This document shows positions 1 through 8,904 of a stretch of 12,954 nt of DNA, piece by piece. The notes under the pieces are model-generated. The model was given only the letters and a program-made list of their open reading frames with translations, made no database searches and was not told the origin of the DNA. Location: positions 1-12,954 of the forward strand of contig JAISWN010000374.1 in the NCBI GenBank assembly GCA_031271075.1, written 5' to 3'. The stretch is from Treponema sp. (GTDB lineage Bacteria; Spirochaetota; Spirochaetia; Treponematales; Breznakiellaceae). A program made the translations under genes and the position numbers. Each line of letters begins with the position of its first letter. The stretch's first letter is position 1.

Positions 1-3000
1 CTGGAGATCATGGCGTCTATCTTTTCCTCAAAGCTGTTTTTGGTGATAAAACGGTGGACAAAGACGTTGCGTTTCTGGCCTATCCTGAAGGCCCGGTCGG
101 TGGCCTGGTTTTCCGCGGCGGGGTTGTACCAGAGATCGTAGTGAATGACCCGGCTCGCGGCGGTAAGGTTGAGTCCCAGGCCGCCGGCTTTGAGGCTTAC
201 CAAAAGCAGCCGGGAAGAGGGATCGTTCTGGAAATTCCCGATGGTTTCCGACCGGACCTTTTGGCTCATCCCGCCGTGGTAAAGGAGAACCGGCTCCCCC
301 AGTTCTTTGGTGATGATCCGGGAAAGACAATCCAGGGTTTCAACATACTGGCTAAAGATAAGCGCCTTCTCCCGGTTGGCCAGGATCTCTTCCAGCAGGG
401 TAACCAGAAGCTGGGCCTTCCCCGAAAGGGAGGAAACCGCCGGGCTTTCCTTGTCGTAAACCCTGGGGTGATCGCAGATCTGCTTCAGGCTGGTCAGGAG
501 GTAGAGTACCAGGGCGGCCCGGTCTTTGGGGTCCAGGCTTTCCGATTTTTCCATGGTCTCGGTAACGATGCTTTCGTAAAGGGCCGCCTGCTCCTTTTCC
601 AGCGCCGCGTATTCGTTGCTTACAATCTTGTCCGGAAGATCCTTGATGATGGTCTTGTCGGTCTTGAGCCTCCGCAGCAGGAAAGGGGCGGTAATCTTCC
701 GCAGAATTTCGGCCCGTTCCGGGCTCCGCAGCACTTCAATGGGATAGCGGTACTCCTGCCTGAATTCCGTGGGGCCTCCCAGGTAGCCGGGGAGGATAAA
801 GTCGAACAGGGATCGGAGATCTTCAAGCCTGTTTTCCACCGGGGTACCCGAAAGGGCCAGGCGGAAGCGGGGCTGCAGGCGCTTGACGGTCTGGGACATC
901 CGGGTATCGGCGTTTTTCATCAGATGGGCTTCGTCCACGATGAGGAAAGAGAACTTTTCCTTTTCCAGTTTGGCGGCGTCCCTGACCGCGGTTTGATAGG
1001 TGGTCAGGAAGACATCGTGTTCCTTGTCCAGTTTCCGGCCCGGCCCGTGGTAACGGGACACCAGGAGGGAGGGGGCAAAACGGGAAAGCTCCCGCTCCCA
1101 GTTTTCCAGCAGGGCCGCGGGGGCCACGATAAGGCAGCGGTCTTCCAGAAGCCCCTCCTCCTTAAGCCGGAGCAGGGCGGCGATGGACTGGATGGTTTTC
1201 CCCAGACCCATATCGTCCGCCAGGACACAGCCGAAACCGGCCAGGAGCAGGGAACAGACCCAGTTGTAACCCCGCTTCTGGTAGGGGCGCAGGGACGCCG
1301 TCAGGGATTCGGGCGGTGGGAAGCGGCGTTCGGTAAAGAGTTTTTTGATGATCTCCCCGGCATCGAAGGAAAGAACGCTGTTCCCGGAAAAATGGGCCTT
1401 GAGAAAATCGTTGATCCCCGGGGGGGAGTTTTTCGCCTTTTTCAGGAGCCGGGCCAATTCCTCGGGATCGAGCTTGACAAAACCGTCCCGGAACCGCACC
1501 AGATCCCGTTTCCGGCGGATAAGATCCTCAAACTCCTCCGGATCCAGTATCTTATCGCCCACCGCTACCTGCCATTCCCAACTGAGGAGGGTATCCAGGC
1601 CCAGGTAACTTACCAGGGAACCGGCGTCCTTGCCTTTGCTCATAAGAACCAGCCGGGGTTTCAACTCGTTTCTCAGCGCCTTGGGAAGATCCACCCCTAT
1701 CCCCAGCCGGATAAGGAGGGGCGCGGCGGACTCAAGGAAATCGGCAAGCCGTTTTTCCGAAAGCCTGATCTTTCTGTGTACCATAAGGGAACCTATCTCC
1801 GGGAGATAGTTGGAAAGGGCCGTGGGCGCCCTGAGTACCGCCAGGGTGTCCTCCCCCTTCTTCCCCGCCGCGATCTTCGAGAGCGGGGTTCTTACCGTTC
1901 CTTTTTCGGTTTCCTTCAGCACGTCCATGGAAAGGGTAAAATCCGGAAGCTCCGTAAGATCCGCCTCATTTTCTGAACCGGTTCTATGTACCGGCGCGCC
2001 TTTTACCGTAAACTGGTAGCGCCAGGCGGAAAAATCAATGTGGAGTACCGAAAGCCAGCGGTCTATTGATACGGGAAGGCTCCGCAGGGCGGGGGAAGCG
2101 GTTCCCATGCTCCTGCCCTGGAAAAAAACATCCAGCAGTTCCCGGTACTCCCGGCTTCCGGCGCTTCCCTGGTAGGCAAAGTAGTTCCGTTTTACCCATT
2201 CGCCCAGAAGGGCCGAGGAGAGAAGATCCACCACGCTGCGGCCGCTTGCCCGGACTTCGTTCTTACCGGCCTTTTTCCTGCCCGCCCTGCCGGTGGCCTT
2301 GCCATCCGCCTTGCCGTCGGCCCTGCCGGGGCTTTTCCCCTCCTCATAGAGGGGCAGCATGCCCCGTTCCAAACCCGCCAGGGTATCCAGGAACCGGGCA
2401 ATCTGGGGCAGAGTGTCGTAGGGTTTCCATATTATCCTCAAGACTCCCCCTTCCAGAAGGACAAAGGGGATAAAGGCGGAGGAACGGGTAACCAGGTTGA
2501 GAAATTTGAAAAGGTAAAAGAGAAAAACGTAATCTTCCGTGCCGTCGTCGGAGGAAAAGTTTACAAACCGGGAGTAGGCGTCGAAAAGGATATGCCGGGT
2601 CTTTTTCCCCAGGATGTCCGTTTCCTCCAGGATAGGTTCCGATCCGGGCCCCGGGTTGGGGCAGAGTATGGACCAGCGGGAGCGGGAAAACCGGTGTTCC
2701 AGTTCCTCCCCCTCGTCCCCGGCGGAAGACGCCGCTTCCCAGGGGGCGGAACGGGCGGCCCGATGGTAGAATTCGGCCAGGGTAAAGGCAAAATCCCGGT
2801 CGCAAAAGGGAGGTTTCGGCGGTAAAAGGGAGCTGATAAGATCCGCGCAGTTGGGTATCGCGTCCAGGCTTGGGGGCGCCGGCCGGGCCTGGTCCGTCTT
2901 TTCGGGCAGCCCCGCGATTCCCCGGTCTTTCTTCCCCGATGACGCCTCGTCCGGGGCGGCCCTTACGGTAAAGGGGGCGGGCAGGTTTGCCGCCACGGAT

Positions 3001-3500
3001 CTGCCGAAACGGGCCTCCAGATCCATGCCCCGCAGCCGGAACAGCACCCTCGGATCGGCGTCCACCTCCCTGGCTATGATGTAGTATAGGGCCGCCATGT
3101 GCTTGCAGGGGTCTCCGTTGTCGGGGCAACTGCATGACCGCTTCATCTCCCTCCAGCGGCGGGGGATAAGGTTGATCCCTTCGGCTTTCAGTTTAACCAG
3201 AAATTCTTCGGGCAGTTCCCCGGCGGCTATCCGGGAAAGGAGGGCCGGATCCTCCTGGATCATACGGTACACTTTTTCCCGTTCCTTTAGTTCGGGAAAA
3301 TCGATCTCCACCCGGTAAAAGGGCCGGTAGTTTCCCTCCACCTTGGCGACAGCCCTGCCCGCGTCTATCTCCAGGGAAAGGACCCTGCCGGTGTTGGCGT
3401 AGGTTTTCCCCCGGCCCAGCCGCGCTCCCATTGAATAGCTGTCCAGAACCTCAATAAACCAGGAACCCCAGGGGGTAATGCCGTATTTACTCTTCGCCAT
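1..3500 (-). CDS. SWIM zinc-finger SNF2-family helicase, C-terminus cut by window edge
   Basis: The minus frame starting at ATG 3500 stays open for 1166 codons and leaves the window at base 1. Order of domains: SWIM zinc finger (Cys123, Cys125, Cys132, His134), a Lys/Gly/Ala-rich low-complexity linker near residues 386-413, an SNF2-associated region, then the SNF2 ATPase with Walker A DDMGLGKT (762-769), DEAH (856-859), SGTPVENR near 885, and the second RecA lobe with motif VI QATDRAFRIGQ (1132-1142). It should be an ATP-dependent DNA translocase that remodels protein-DNA complexes; the bacterial role of this family is poorly known. Only some tens of residues should be missing beyond IDAMIS. 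The start follows the TPR gene stop by 24 bases, suggesting one operon; no strong Shine-Dalgarno site is seen before ATG 3500. Motifs at residues 134, 381, 764, 859 and 1164 are all in the same frame, so no net frameshift is apparent. Confidence 0.95.
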   Translation of the reverse strand, partial: MAKSKYGITPWGSWFIEVLDSYSMGARLGRGKTYANTGRVLSLEIDAGRAVAKVEGNYRPFYRVEIDFPELKEREKVYRMIQEDPALLSRIAAGELPEEFLVKLKAEGINLIPRRWREMKRSCSCPDNGDPCKHMAALYYIIAREVDADPRVLFRLRGMDLEARFGRSVAANLPAPFTVRAAPDEASSGKKDRGIAGLPEKTDQARPAPPSLDAIPNCADLISSLLPPKPPFCDRDFAFTLAEFYHRAARSAPWEAASSAGDEGEELEHRFSRSRWSILCPNPGPGSEPILEETDILGKKTRHILFDAYSRFVNFSSDDGTEDYVFLFYLFKFLNLVTRSSAFIPFVLLEGGVLRIIWKPYDTLPQIARFLDTLAGLERGMLPLYEEGKSPGRADGKADGKATGRAGRKKAGKNEVRASGRSVVDLLSSALLGEWVKRNYFAYQGSAGSREYRELLDVFFQGRSMGTASPALRSLPVSIDRWLSVLHIDFSAWRYQFTVKGAPVHRTGSENEADLTELPDFTLSMDVLKETEKGTVRTPLSKIAAGKKGEDTLAVLRAPTALSNYLPEIGSLMVHRKIRLSEKRLADFLESAAPLLIRLGIGVDLPKALRNELKPRLVLMSKGKDAGSLVSYLGLDTLLSWEWQVAVGDKILDPEEFEDLIRRKRDLVRFRDGFVKLDPEELARLLKKAKNSPPGINDFLKAHFSGNSVLSFDAGEIIKKLFTERRFPPPESLTASLRPYQKRGYNWVCSLLLAGFGCVLADDMGLGKTIQSIAALLRLKEEGLLEDRCLIVAPAALLENWERELSRFAPSLLVSRYHGPGRKLDKEHDVFLTTYQTAVRDAAKLEKEKFSFLIVDEAHLMKNADTRMSQTVKRLQPRFRLALSGTPVENRLEDLRSLFDFILPGYLGGPTEFRQEYRYPIEVLRSPERAEILRKITAPFLLRRLKTDKTIIKDLPDKIVSNEYAALEKEQAALYESIVTETMEKSESLDPKDRAALVLYLLTSLKQICDHPRVYDKESPAVSSLSGKAQLLVTLLEEILANREKALIFSQYVETLDCLSRIITKELGEPVLLYHGGMSQKVRSETIGNFQNDPSSRLLLVSLKAGGLGLNLTAASRVIHYDLWYNPAAENQATDRAFRIGQKRNVFVHRFITKNSFEEKIDAMIS

Positions 3501-3524
3501 GAAAAGAGTGTATTACGCGCTTGC

Positions 3525-5087
3525 TTAGTTACGCAACATCATGTCCCGGGCCATAGCGTGGAGCTGAATCAGAAGGGGGTTGTTTGGTTCAATGGCCAGG
3601 GCTTCGGAAAGATCCGCCAGGGCCTTGCCGGGCTTTTCCTGGATCAGGAATATCTGCCCCCGGTGGGCCAGGGCCGTCATATCACGCTCCCTGCTGAGTA
3701 CCAGGTTGAAATCCGCCAAAGCCTGTTCCAGATCGCCTGTTTTAATCCGGGCTAATCCCCGGTGTTTCAGGGACAGAATATGGCGGGGGTTTTTCTCAAG
3801 GGCCTTGTTAAAACACGCTACGGCCTGGTCAAATTTTTCTTCCAGAAAATACAGTTCCCCCCGCTGCTCCACCGCCATGATATCATCGGGGCGGAGTGAG
3901 AAAAACCGCGCGTTATCGTCCTTTGCCTTCCGCAAGTTTCCTTTTTTTGAATACGCCACGCTGCGCCGGTGATACGCTATGCCGTCTTCCGGGTTATGTT
4001 TTATGTATGTCGTGTAATCGGCAATCGCGGAATCGTTGTCGCCCAGGCGGAAATAGGTGACGCCGCGTTTGTTAAACACCGAATAATTCGTGTCTTTTTC
4101 AGGGTTCCGCGGAAGAAGGCTTACCGCCTTGCTGTAATCCGCCAGAGCCTTTTCAAAGGCGGCCATTTCGTAGTAAGAGTCCGCCCGGTCTATATACACC
4201 CTCGCGTTATCGCCGTCCAGTTCCAAGGCCCTGGTATGGTTCTCAACGGCGCGGGTATAATCCCCCTTGTAGAACCAGGCAAGTCCCCGGCTGTTGTGAT
4301 ACATCGGATTATCCGGGTTTATCGAGATGGCGCGGTCAAGATCCTTTAGGCACCTGTCGTACTCCTTTTTTAGCATGTAGAGGTAAGCCCTGCTCCAGTG
4401 AACGTCGTCATCATTGGGGTTCAGGGTCACGGCCTTCTTGAAATCGGCCTCCGCTTTTTTCAATTCCCCCCTTTCCTGCCGGCACCGGGCCCGGTAAGCC
4501 CAAGCCTCCCCGTCACGCGGATCCAGACGGACGGCGGCGCTGAAGTCCTCCAGGGCCTTATCGGGCTCTTTTAATCTGTAGTACAAAATACCCCGGTCTT
4601 TGAAAGCGCCGGCGTTTTTCGGTTTCAAACTAATAGCTTTATTATAATCCGCAAGAGCCCGGTCATAATCGCCTTCTCCAATCCAGATTTCCGCCCGGCC
4701 TATCAAAACATCCGCAAAACCGGGATCAAGCTCAAGAGCCCTGGCATAGTCCGCCAGGGCTTTGCCGTAATCATCGCGGATAAAAAACAAAAGGCCCCGG
4801 TAGTAAAGCGTTTGGGCATCCTCCGCCAGTTCCAGGCCGCGGTTAAAATCCGCAAAGGCTTCATCGTTCCGTCCATTTTCAAAAAACATGCAGCCCCGGT
4901 TTTTAAGAAGAACCGGATTTTCCGGGTCAAACTCAAGGGCCTTGCCGAATTCCTGAGCGGCGCGTCCGTAATCACCCTTTTTGGCGTATATATGCCCCAT
5001 GAGGATAAACAGGCGGGCGTTTTCCTCCTCCGTTTTCGCAATTTTGTCTTTTCCGCGATTGGCACGTTTCCGGGCAGGCATACCCAT
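3525..5087 (-). CDS. Tetratricopeptide (TPR) repeat protein, 14 repeats
   Basis: This 520-residue protein is almost entirely a solenoid of about 14 TPR units of 34 residues, each with the pattern RG-x-x-Y/F ... G-D-Y-x-x-A-x-x-D-Y-x-x-A-I/L-x-L-x-P. One unit near the middle (around PRNPEKDTN) carries a four-residue insertion. A short basic N-terminus (MGMPARKRANRGKDK) precedes the repeats. No signal peptide or membrane segment is visible, so it is probably a cytoplasmic protein-binding scaffold. The start at ATG 5087 is preferred because GGGAG lies 11 bases upstream; an in-frame GTG at 5156 would add 23 Cys/Arg/Leu-rich residues but has no good ribosome site. ATG 5081 is also possible. The helicase gene follows 24 bases later on the same strand, so the two are probably co-transcribed and may cooperate. 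Partner unknown. Confidence 0.93.
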   Translation of the reverse strand: MGMPARKRANRGKDKIAKTEEENARLFILMGHIYAKKGDYGRAAQEFGKALEFDPENPVLLKNRGCMFFENGRNDEAFADFNRGLELAEDAQTLYYRGLLFFIRDDYGKALADYARALELDPGFADVLIGRAEIWIGEGDYDRALADYNKAISLKPKNAGAFKDRGILYYRLKEPDKALEDFSAAVRLDPRDGEAWAYRARCRQERGELKKAEADFKKAVTLNPNDDDVHWSRAYLYMLKKEYDRCLKDLDRAISINPDNPMYHNSRGLAWFYKGDYTRAVENHTRALELDGDNARVYIDRADSYYEMAAFEKALADYSKAVSLLPRNPEKDTNYSVFNKRGVTYFRLGDNDSAIADYTTYIKHNPEDGIAYHRRSVAYSKKGNLRKAKDDNARFFSLRPDDIMAVEQRGELYFLEEKFDQAVACFNKALEKNPRHILSLKHRGLARIKTGDLEQALADFNLVLSRERDMTALAHRGQIFLIQEKPGKALADLSEALAIEPNNPLLIQLHAMARDMMLRN

Positions 5088-5291
5088 ATTGTGCGGTGCT
5101 CCCGGAAAATTTGTCAAGCAGAGCAGCCGGCAGCAGAGCAGTCGGACCGATCTCACCTCTATCGGTTTTTTTATCCCTTCTTTACCCCTTTTTTAATGCG
5201 CTCGCTTTGTTAGCTTTGTTAGTACAGTCTCTTGCACTTGTAATAAGGGGTGAAATATGGCCAAATAGTACAATAATTGTGGGGGGTAAAT
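5088..5291. other. Divergent intergenic region between TPR gene and toroid enzyme gene
   Basis: These 204 bases separate two divergently read genes. They hold a candidate plus-strand promoter (separate entry), a 9-base tandem repeat (GCTTTGTTA twice, 5204-5221) and, near the TPR side, two imperfect copies of GCAGAGCAG about 15 bases apart. I see no convincing promoter for the TPR gene: the only good minus-strand TTGACA (5112-5117) has a -10 partner only on top of the start codon. Confidence 0.5.
5216..5244 (+). promoter_or_regulatory. Candidate sigma70 promoter of the toroid enzyme gene
   Basis: TTGTTA (5216-5221) and TGTAAT (5239-5244) are separated by exactly 17 bases and match the vegetative consensus at 4/6 and 5/6 positions. 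Transcription would begin near 5251, giving a leader of about 40 bases before ATG 5292. A further TACAAT at 5269-5274 has no matching -35. Confidence 0.4.
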
Positions 5292-7820
5292 ATGCAAACG
5301 CTTACCTATCCCTTATTCGAAGATCGATTTATTAATCGCTGGTTGATTACCGATGCCTGTGAAAAGGCGCTTGCTTTTGAACCGGTGGTCTTGAATGGGG
5401 ATTATGACGAATTGCTTAAAGCGGGGCTTGCCCTTTTTGAAAATCCCCGAAAAAGGGAATTTGTCAGGGTACGCCGGATGGAGGGACCCCCCGCGATACA
5501 GGCCGAATCCATCCTTCCCGGCGCTCCGGCCACCTGGGAGGGGCAGAGCCGGCCTCTGCGGGTTTTTTATCCCTTCGATGATACGGGGGTGGATCTTTCC
5601 TATTTTTGGTCTACCCCTACCCATGTTTCCGCTTTTGCTTCTACAGTCTTGTTTTCCCCTGTAGAGCGCCGGATCGCGGTAGAGGCGGTTACCTGCGGCG
5701 GCATGGCCCTTTGGCTGAACGGACAACCCGTCGGCCGCTTTGAGCCCTTTACCCGCAATACCCCCGGTTCCGGGGAACTTTTTCTGGATCTACATCTGGG
5801 AGAAAACCGGCTGGATGTCTTTTGGGACGATTTGGCCGAACGGGATACCTCCTTTTTTTTCCGCCTGGCCTGCAAGGACCCCGCCGGTATTGAGCAAAGG
5901 CTCCCGGTTGGACAGCGGGACCCCCGGGTACTGCGGAAAGTTGAACAGGCCATGGAGGGCCTTGCTTTTGTACGCAACCACTTTACCTCCGGGGAGGTAA
6001 CGATCCGTTGTGAAAATCCCTACAAAAATGATCCCTTTTTCATACAGTTCACCGGCGCAACCGAGGAGAATGCCAAAACCGGGCTGCTTTTTACCCGGAC
6101 CGCCCAATTTAGGCCAGGCAAACATCGCGTTGCGTTGGGAAAGATCGAGGAGTTTCCCCTGGGATTCCTGCGTTTTTGGGCGGAGACTACAATCGACGGG
6201 ATCGCTATCGGGCGCTGGATTACCATGGAATCCCACCCTGCCGCTCTCTATCCCCCTCCGGCGGCTACCTCGGTGGAACGGAAAAAACAAGCCCTGAGTT
6301 TTCTGGCAAAATACGGAGAAGAAAACGCCAACCGGGCAATCGCCATGCTCTACTCAGGCGGCCCCGCCGAAGAGATTGAAGCGCTCCTCTATAAACAGCT
6401 TGCCTTTATCAACGACCGTAATGATTGCAGTGATTTTTATCTCATCCTGTTTCCCCACCTTATGCGGGCGTTTAAGGATGATCCCCGGCTTTCCCCGGAA
6501 TTACAGGAGGCTGTTAAATCCTGTATACTGAATTTCCGGTATTGGGTAGACGAACCGGGTAACGATGTGATGTGGTTTTTCAGCGAAAACCATGCCCTGT
6601 TGTTTCATGTTTGCCAGCTCCTCTGCGGCGAGTTATACTCCCATGAGCGCTTTACCAACAGTGGACTTCTGGGATACGAAATGGTGAAGAAAGCCGAAGG
6701 CCGGCTGGAACAGTGGTTCGACATTTTTTTTGCCGAGGGCTTCACCGAGTGGAATTCCCCGGCCTATCTGCCTATTGACTCCCTGGGTTTTGCCTGCCTC
6801 TATGAAGGCGCGAAAAACCCGGCGTTGCGGGAAAAGGCCCGTAAAGGGCTGGATTTTATCTATTACTGTATGGCGGTTTATGGTCTGGACGGCTGTTTTG
6901 CCAGTACCGCCGGACGGACCTATCTTAAAGAGCTGATGGGGAATTATTCCAATTGTACCTCCTTTATGAGCTATATCGGCTATGGTACCGGCAATATGGG
7001 ACACGCCGGTAAAGGTTCCCTGCCCCTCTGCTTTTCCGATTATGAGCCTCCCGCCGAATACGCCCCGTGGCAGCGTCCGGCGGCGAAACAGGCTCTGGTG
7101 TGCCAATCCACTCAGGGTCTAAAGGGGCTTGTGAATTTGTATTGTTACAAAACCAGGGGCTTTGCGCTGGCTTCCGCGGTGGATTTTCGCCCCGGCGAAA
7201 AGGGGCATCAGGAAAATCCAATTCAGCTTACCTTTACACCGGTGGTCCAGCTTTGGATAAACCATCCCGGCGAAGTAGCTATTTATGGGACCGGCCGGCC
7301 GTCCTATTGGGCAGGTAACGGGATCCTGCCCCGGGTAAACCAGTACCGGGGCTTTGCCTCGGTAATCTTTGATATTCCCGCGGATCATCCGGTGGGATTT
7401 ACCCACTTGTACTTTCCCACCATGGAATTTCATGTTTGCCGCCATCAGGACAACTGGCTTTTTGGGGAAGAAGGGGGCTTTTATTGCATGGTGTACAGCG
7501 CAAACGGCCTTGCGCTCCAAAGGACCGGCCCCAACACAGACCGGGAATTCATCAGTCCCGGCAGGCGGAGTATTTGGTTTGTCCGGGCAGCATCCCCTGA
7601 AGAATTTGCCTCCCTTAACGATTTTGTGAAGCTGTACCGGGACACTTTGTTGGAGATAGATGTTGCGGCCCTGCGGTACCGGTTTCTCGATCCGGTTTAC
7701 GGCGAACTGGTCGGAGGTATGGACCAAGGCTTGAAGGTCCGGGGCCAACCGGTGGTATATACCGGACATTCCCGGGACGGGACCATTACGACGGGGCCCA
7801 TTTTGCCGTTTCAGCCGTAA
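5292..7820 (+). CDS. Putative cytoplasmic (alpha/alpha)-toroid carbohydrate-active enzyme, family not recognised
   Basis: This 842-residue protein starts at ATG 5292, with GGGGGG five bases upstream; an in-frame TTG at 5277 would overlap that ribosome site and is rejected. Residues of about 75-205 look like a beta-sandwich of the galactose-binding type (ALWLNGQPVG at 139-148, then a loop and a strand ending in ENRLDVFW). The middle, about 285-600, is helical and rich in aromatic residues, with WFFSENH (428-434), EGFTEWNSPAY around Glu486-Trp487 and a GRTY near 541. This pattern suggests an (alpha/alpha) toroid with conserved Asn/His, Glu and Tyr in the cleft, as in polysaccharide lyases and related glycosidases. 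The last 240 residues look beta-rich, a layout reminiscent of heparinase II/III-like enzymes. There is no signal peptide, so it should act on imported sugar. The neighbouring AraC regulator and sugar ABC transporter support a carbohydrate role. Exact reaction and substrate cannot be told. Confidence 0.75.
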   Translation: MQTLTYPLFEDRFINRWLITDACEKALAFEPVVLNGDYDELLKAGLALFENPRKREFVRVRRMEGPPAIQAESILPGAPATWEGQSRPLRVFYPFDDTGVDLSYFWSTPTHVSAFASTVLFSPVERRIAVEAVTCGGMALWLNGQPVGRFEPFTRNTPGSGELFLDLHLGENRLDVFWDDLAERDTSFFFRLACKDPAGIEQRLPVGQRDPRVLRKVEQAMEGLAFVRNHFTSGEVTIRCENPYKNDPFFIQFTGATEENAKTGLLFTRTAQFRPGKHRVALGKIEEFPLGFLRFWAETTIDGIAIGRWITMESHPAALYPPPAATSVERKKQALSFLAKYGEENANRAIAMLYSGGPAEEIEALLYKQLAFINDRNDCSDFYLILFPHLMRAFKDDPRLSPELQEAVKSCILNFRYWVDEPGNDVMWFFSENHALLFHVCQLLCGELYSHERFTNSGLLGYEMVKKAEGRLEQWFDIFFAEGFTEWNSPAYLPIDSLGFACLYEGAKNPALREKARKGLDFIYYCMAVYGLDGCFASTAGRTYLKELMGNYSNCTSFMSYIGYGTGNMGHAGKGSLPLCFSDYEPPAEYAPWQRPAAKQALVCQSTQGLKGLVNLYCYKTRGFALASAVDFRPGEKGHQENPIQLTFTPVVQLWINHPGEVAIYGTGRPSYWAGNGILPRVNQYRGFASVIFDIPADHPVGFTHLYFPTMEFHVCRHQDNWLFGEEGGFYCMVYSANGLALQRTGPNTDREFISPGRRSIWFVRAASPEEFASLNDFVKLYRDTLLEIDVAALRYRFLDPVYGELVGGMDQGLKVRGQPVVYTGHSRDGTITTGPILPFQP

Positions 7821-8754
7821 CCTCTTTTTCCGCAGGGTAGATCAGGGGGTTCGGATACAGTTGGATACCCTCCTTACGGCCATCGACCCGGAACCGAGAG
7901 GGAGAAGTCCGGCAGAATTTGTGGAATACCCGGTTGAACTGGGAAAAACTGGTAAAACCGCAATGTTCGGTAACTTCCGAAATTTTCATATTTGTCCCTA
8001 AGAGACACTGCTGAGCGTTGCGTATCCGGGTCATTTGGATATAGTTCACCAGGGTAAAACCCGTTACCCGCCGGAATTGATGGGAAAGATAATAGGGGCT
8101 GACGTAGATCCGTCCGGCCAGGGCTTCCAGGGAGAGATCCCCGGCATAATGGGTGTGGATATAGCTGGTAATGGTATAGATCTTTTGGGTAATGGAATCA
8201 TAAGCAAGATCCTGTACATAGAGATTTTGATTCCTGTATTCGCAGAGCAGGCATAAAAATTCCATAAATTTGCTATGGATCAAAAGATCCCTCATGGGAG
8301 GGCTGTGCATTTTCAGCCTGAAAATATCGTTTAAAACCCCAAAAAGCCGGAGGCGTATATCTTCAGGAAAGCGGTAGATAGGAAGTTCCGCGTCAAAGCT
8401 CGACAAAACCGGCGGGATCATCGTATCCAAAAAGCCGCTTCCCCGGGGAACCGAAAAATTGATAATCAACCGCCGGCTGGGAGGGCCCGCCGGGTATTCG
8501 GATTTATGGAGCAGCATGGGCCGCAAAAGGACGATATCATACCTATACACCGGATAATAATCCCCTTCGATAATATGCCCGATTTTTTCATCCAGCAGGA
8601 TGAATATCTCATAGAATTGATGGAAATGTTGAAAATCCATATTGATATTATAACTGCGGGAATCATAATCAAAATAGTAATAAAGGGGTGACGACGGGTT
8701 GTTTACGGTGATGGAATAACCCTTTTCATAAAGCAGTATCTGATCGTGGTGCAA
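7786..8754 (-). CDS. AraC-family transcriptional regulator
   Basis: The 322-residue protein has an N-terminal cupin-like sensor (HFHQFYEIFILL at 43-54, His83 after a proline-rich strand) and a C-terminal double helix-turn-helix domain at about 207-290: first helix pair LSLEALAGRIYVSPYYLSHQFRR, second ISEVTEHCGFTSFSQFNRVF. Such proteins bind a sugar and activate nearby catabolic promoters. The start is a TTG at 8754, chosen because GGGAG (8762-8766) is seven bases upstream; an ATG at 8759 is out of frame, too close to that site and gives only 18 codons. The last 35 bases overlap the 3' end of the convergent toroid enzyme gene, encoding part of a 30-residue tail beyond the DNA-binding domain. 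The gene sits between the enzyme and the permeases and probably controls both. Confidence 0.93.
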   Translation of the reverse strand: MHHDQILLYEKGYSITVNNPSSPLYYYFDYDSRSYNINMDFQHFHQFYEIFILLDEKIGHIIEGDYYPVYRYDIVLLRPMLLHKSEYPAGPPSRRLIINFSVPRGSGFLDTMIPPVLSSFDAELPIYRFPEDIRLRLFGVLNDIFRLKMHSPPMRDLLIHSKFMEFLCLLCEYRNQNLYVQDLAYDSITQKIYTITSYIHTHYAGDLSLEALAGRIYVSPYYLSHQFRRVTGFTLVNYIQMTRIRNAQQCLLGTNMKISEVTEHCGFTSFSQFNRVFHKFCRTSPSRFRVDGRKEGIQLYPNPLIYPAEKEVTAETAKWAPS

Positions 8755-8776
8755 GCCATTTCTCCCTTGGCGTACT

Positions 8777-8805
8777 ATTTTATCATAAAGAGCAAAAAAT
8801 GCAAA
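8777..8805 (-). promoter_or_regulatory. Candidate sigma70 promoter of the araC-type gene
   Basis: On the minus strand TTTGCA (8805-8800), a 17-base spacer and TAAAAT (8782-8777) form a plausible vegetative promoter. Transcription would start near 8770, giving a leader of about 16 bases that just contains the GGGAG ribosome site. The spacer contains the TTTTTTGCTC motif, so its binding protein would autoregulate. Confidence 0.45.
8785..8799 (-). promoter_or_regulatory. TTTTTTGCTC motif, araC copy
   Basis: Minus-strand TTTTTTGCTCTTTAT matches the site before the binding-protein gene (11093-11107) at 14 of 15 positions and ends 30 bases before the start codon, against 32 there. The nearby minus-strand ATAGTACGCC (8778-8769) also matches ATAGTATGCC at 11106-11115 (9 of 10). 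Candidate operator for the AraC protein; inferred. Confidence 0.4.
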
Positions 8806-8904
8806 CTACTTATCATGACTTCGCAATAACCGGGTAGTTTTACCATCCAGGGCTGTTTTAAAATATCGTATTCTGAAACCGGCCCGGAGGCGGCGGCCTA
8901 TCAA

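Noticed and set aside
54..1976. 640-codon plus-strand open frame
   Set aside because: It is the in-register antisense of the helicase, whose SNF2 motifs are clear on the minus strand; GC-rich codon use leaves the antisense free of stops.
2270..2345. Repeated GCC/TGC-rich stretch as a DNA repeat array
   Set aside because: It lies in frame within the helicase and encodes a Gly/Lys/Ala-rich linker; repeat units are irregular.
5086..5117. TTGACA with CAATAT as promoter of the TPR gene
   Set aside because: Spacer is 20 bases and the -10 box would lie on the start codon, leaving no usable leader.
5088..5156. GTG 5156 start of the TPR protein giving a Cys/Leu-rich N-terminus
   Set aside because: No ribosome site at a proper distance and no convincing signal peptide or lipobox; ATG 5087 is better supported.
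8742..8759. ATG 8759 as start of the araC-type gene or of a leader peptide
   Set aside because: Out of frame with the regulator, only 18 codons, and just two bases from the Shine-Dalgarno site; TTG 8754 has correct spacing.
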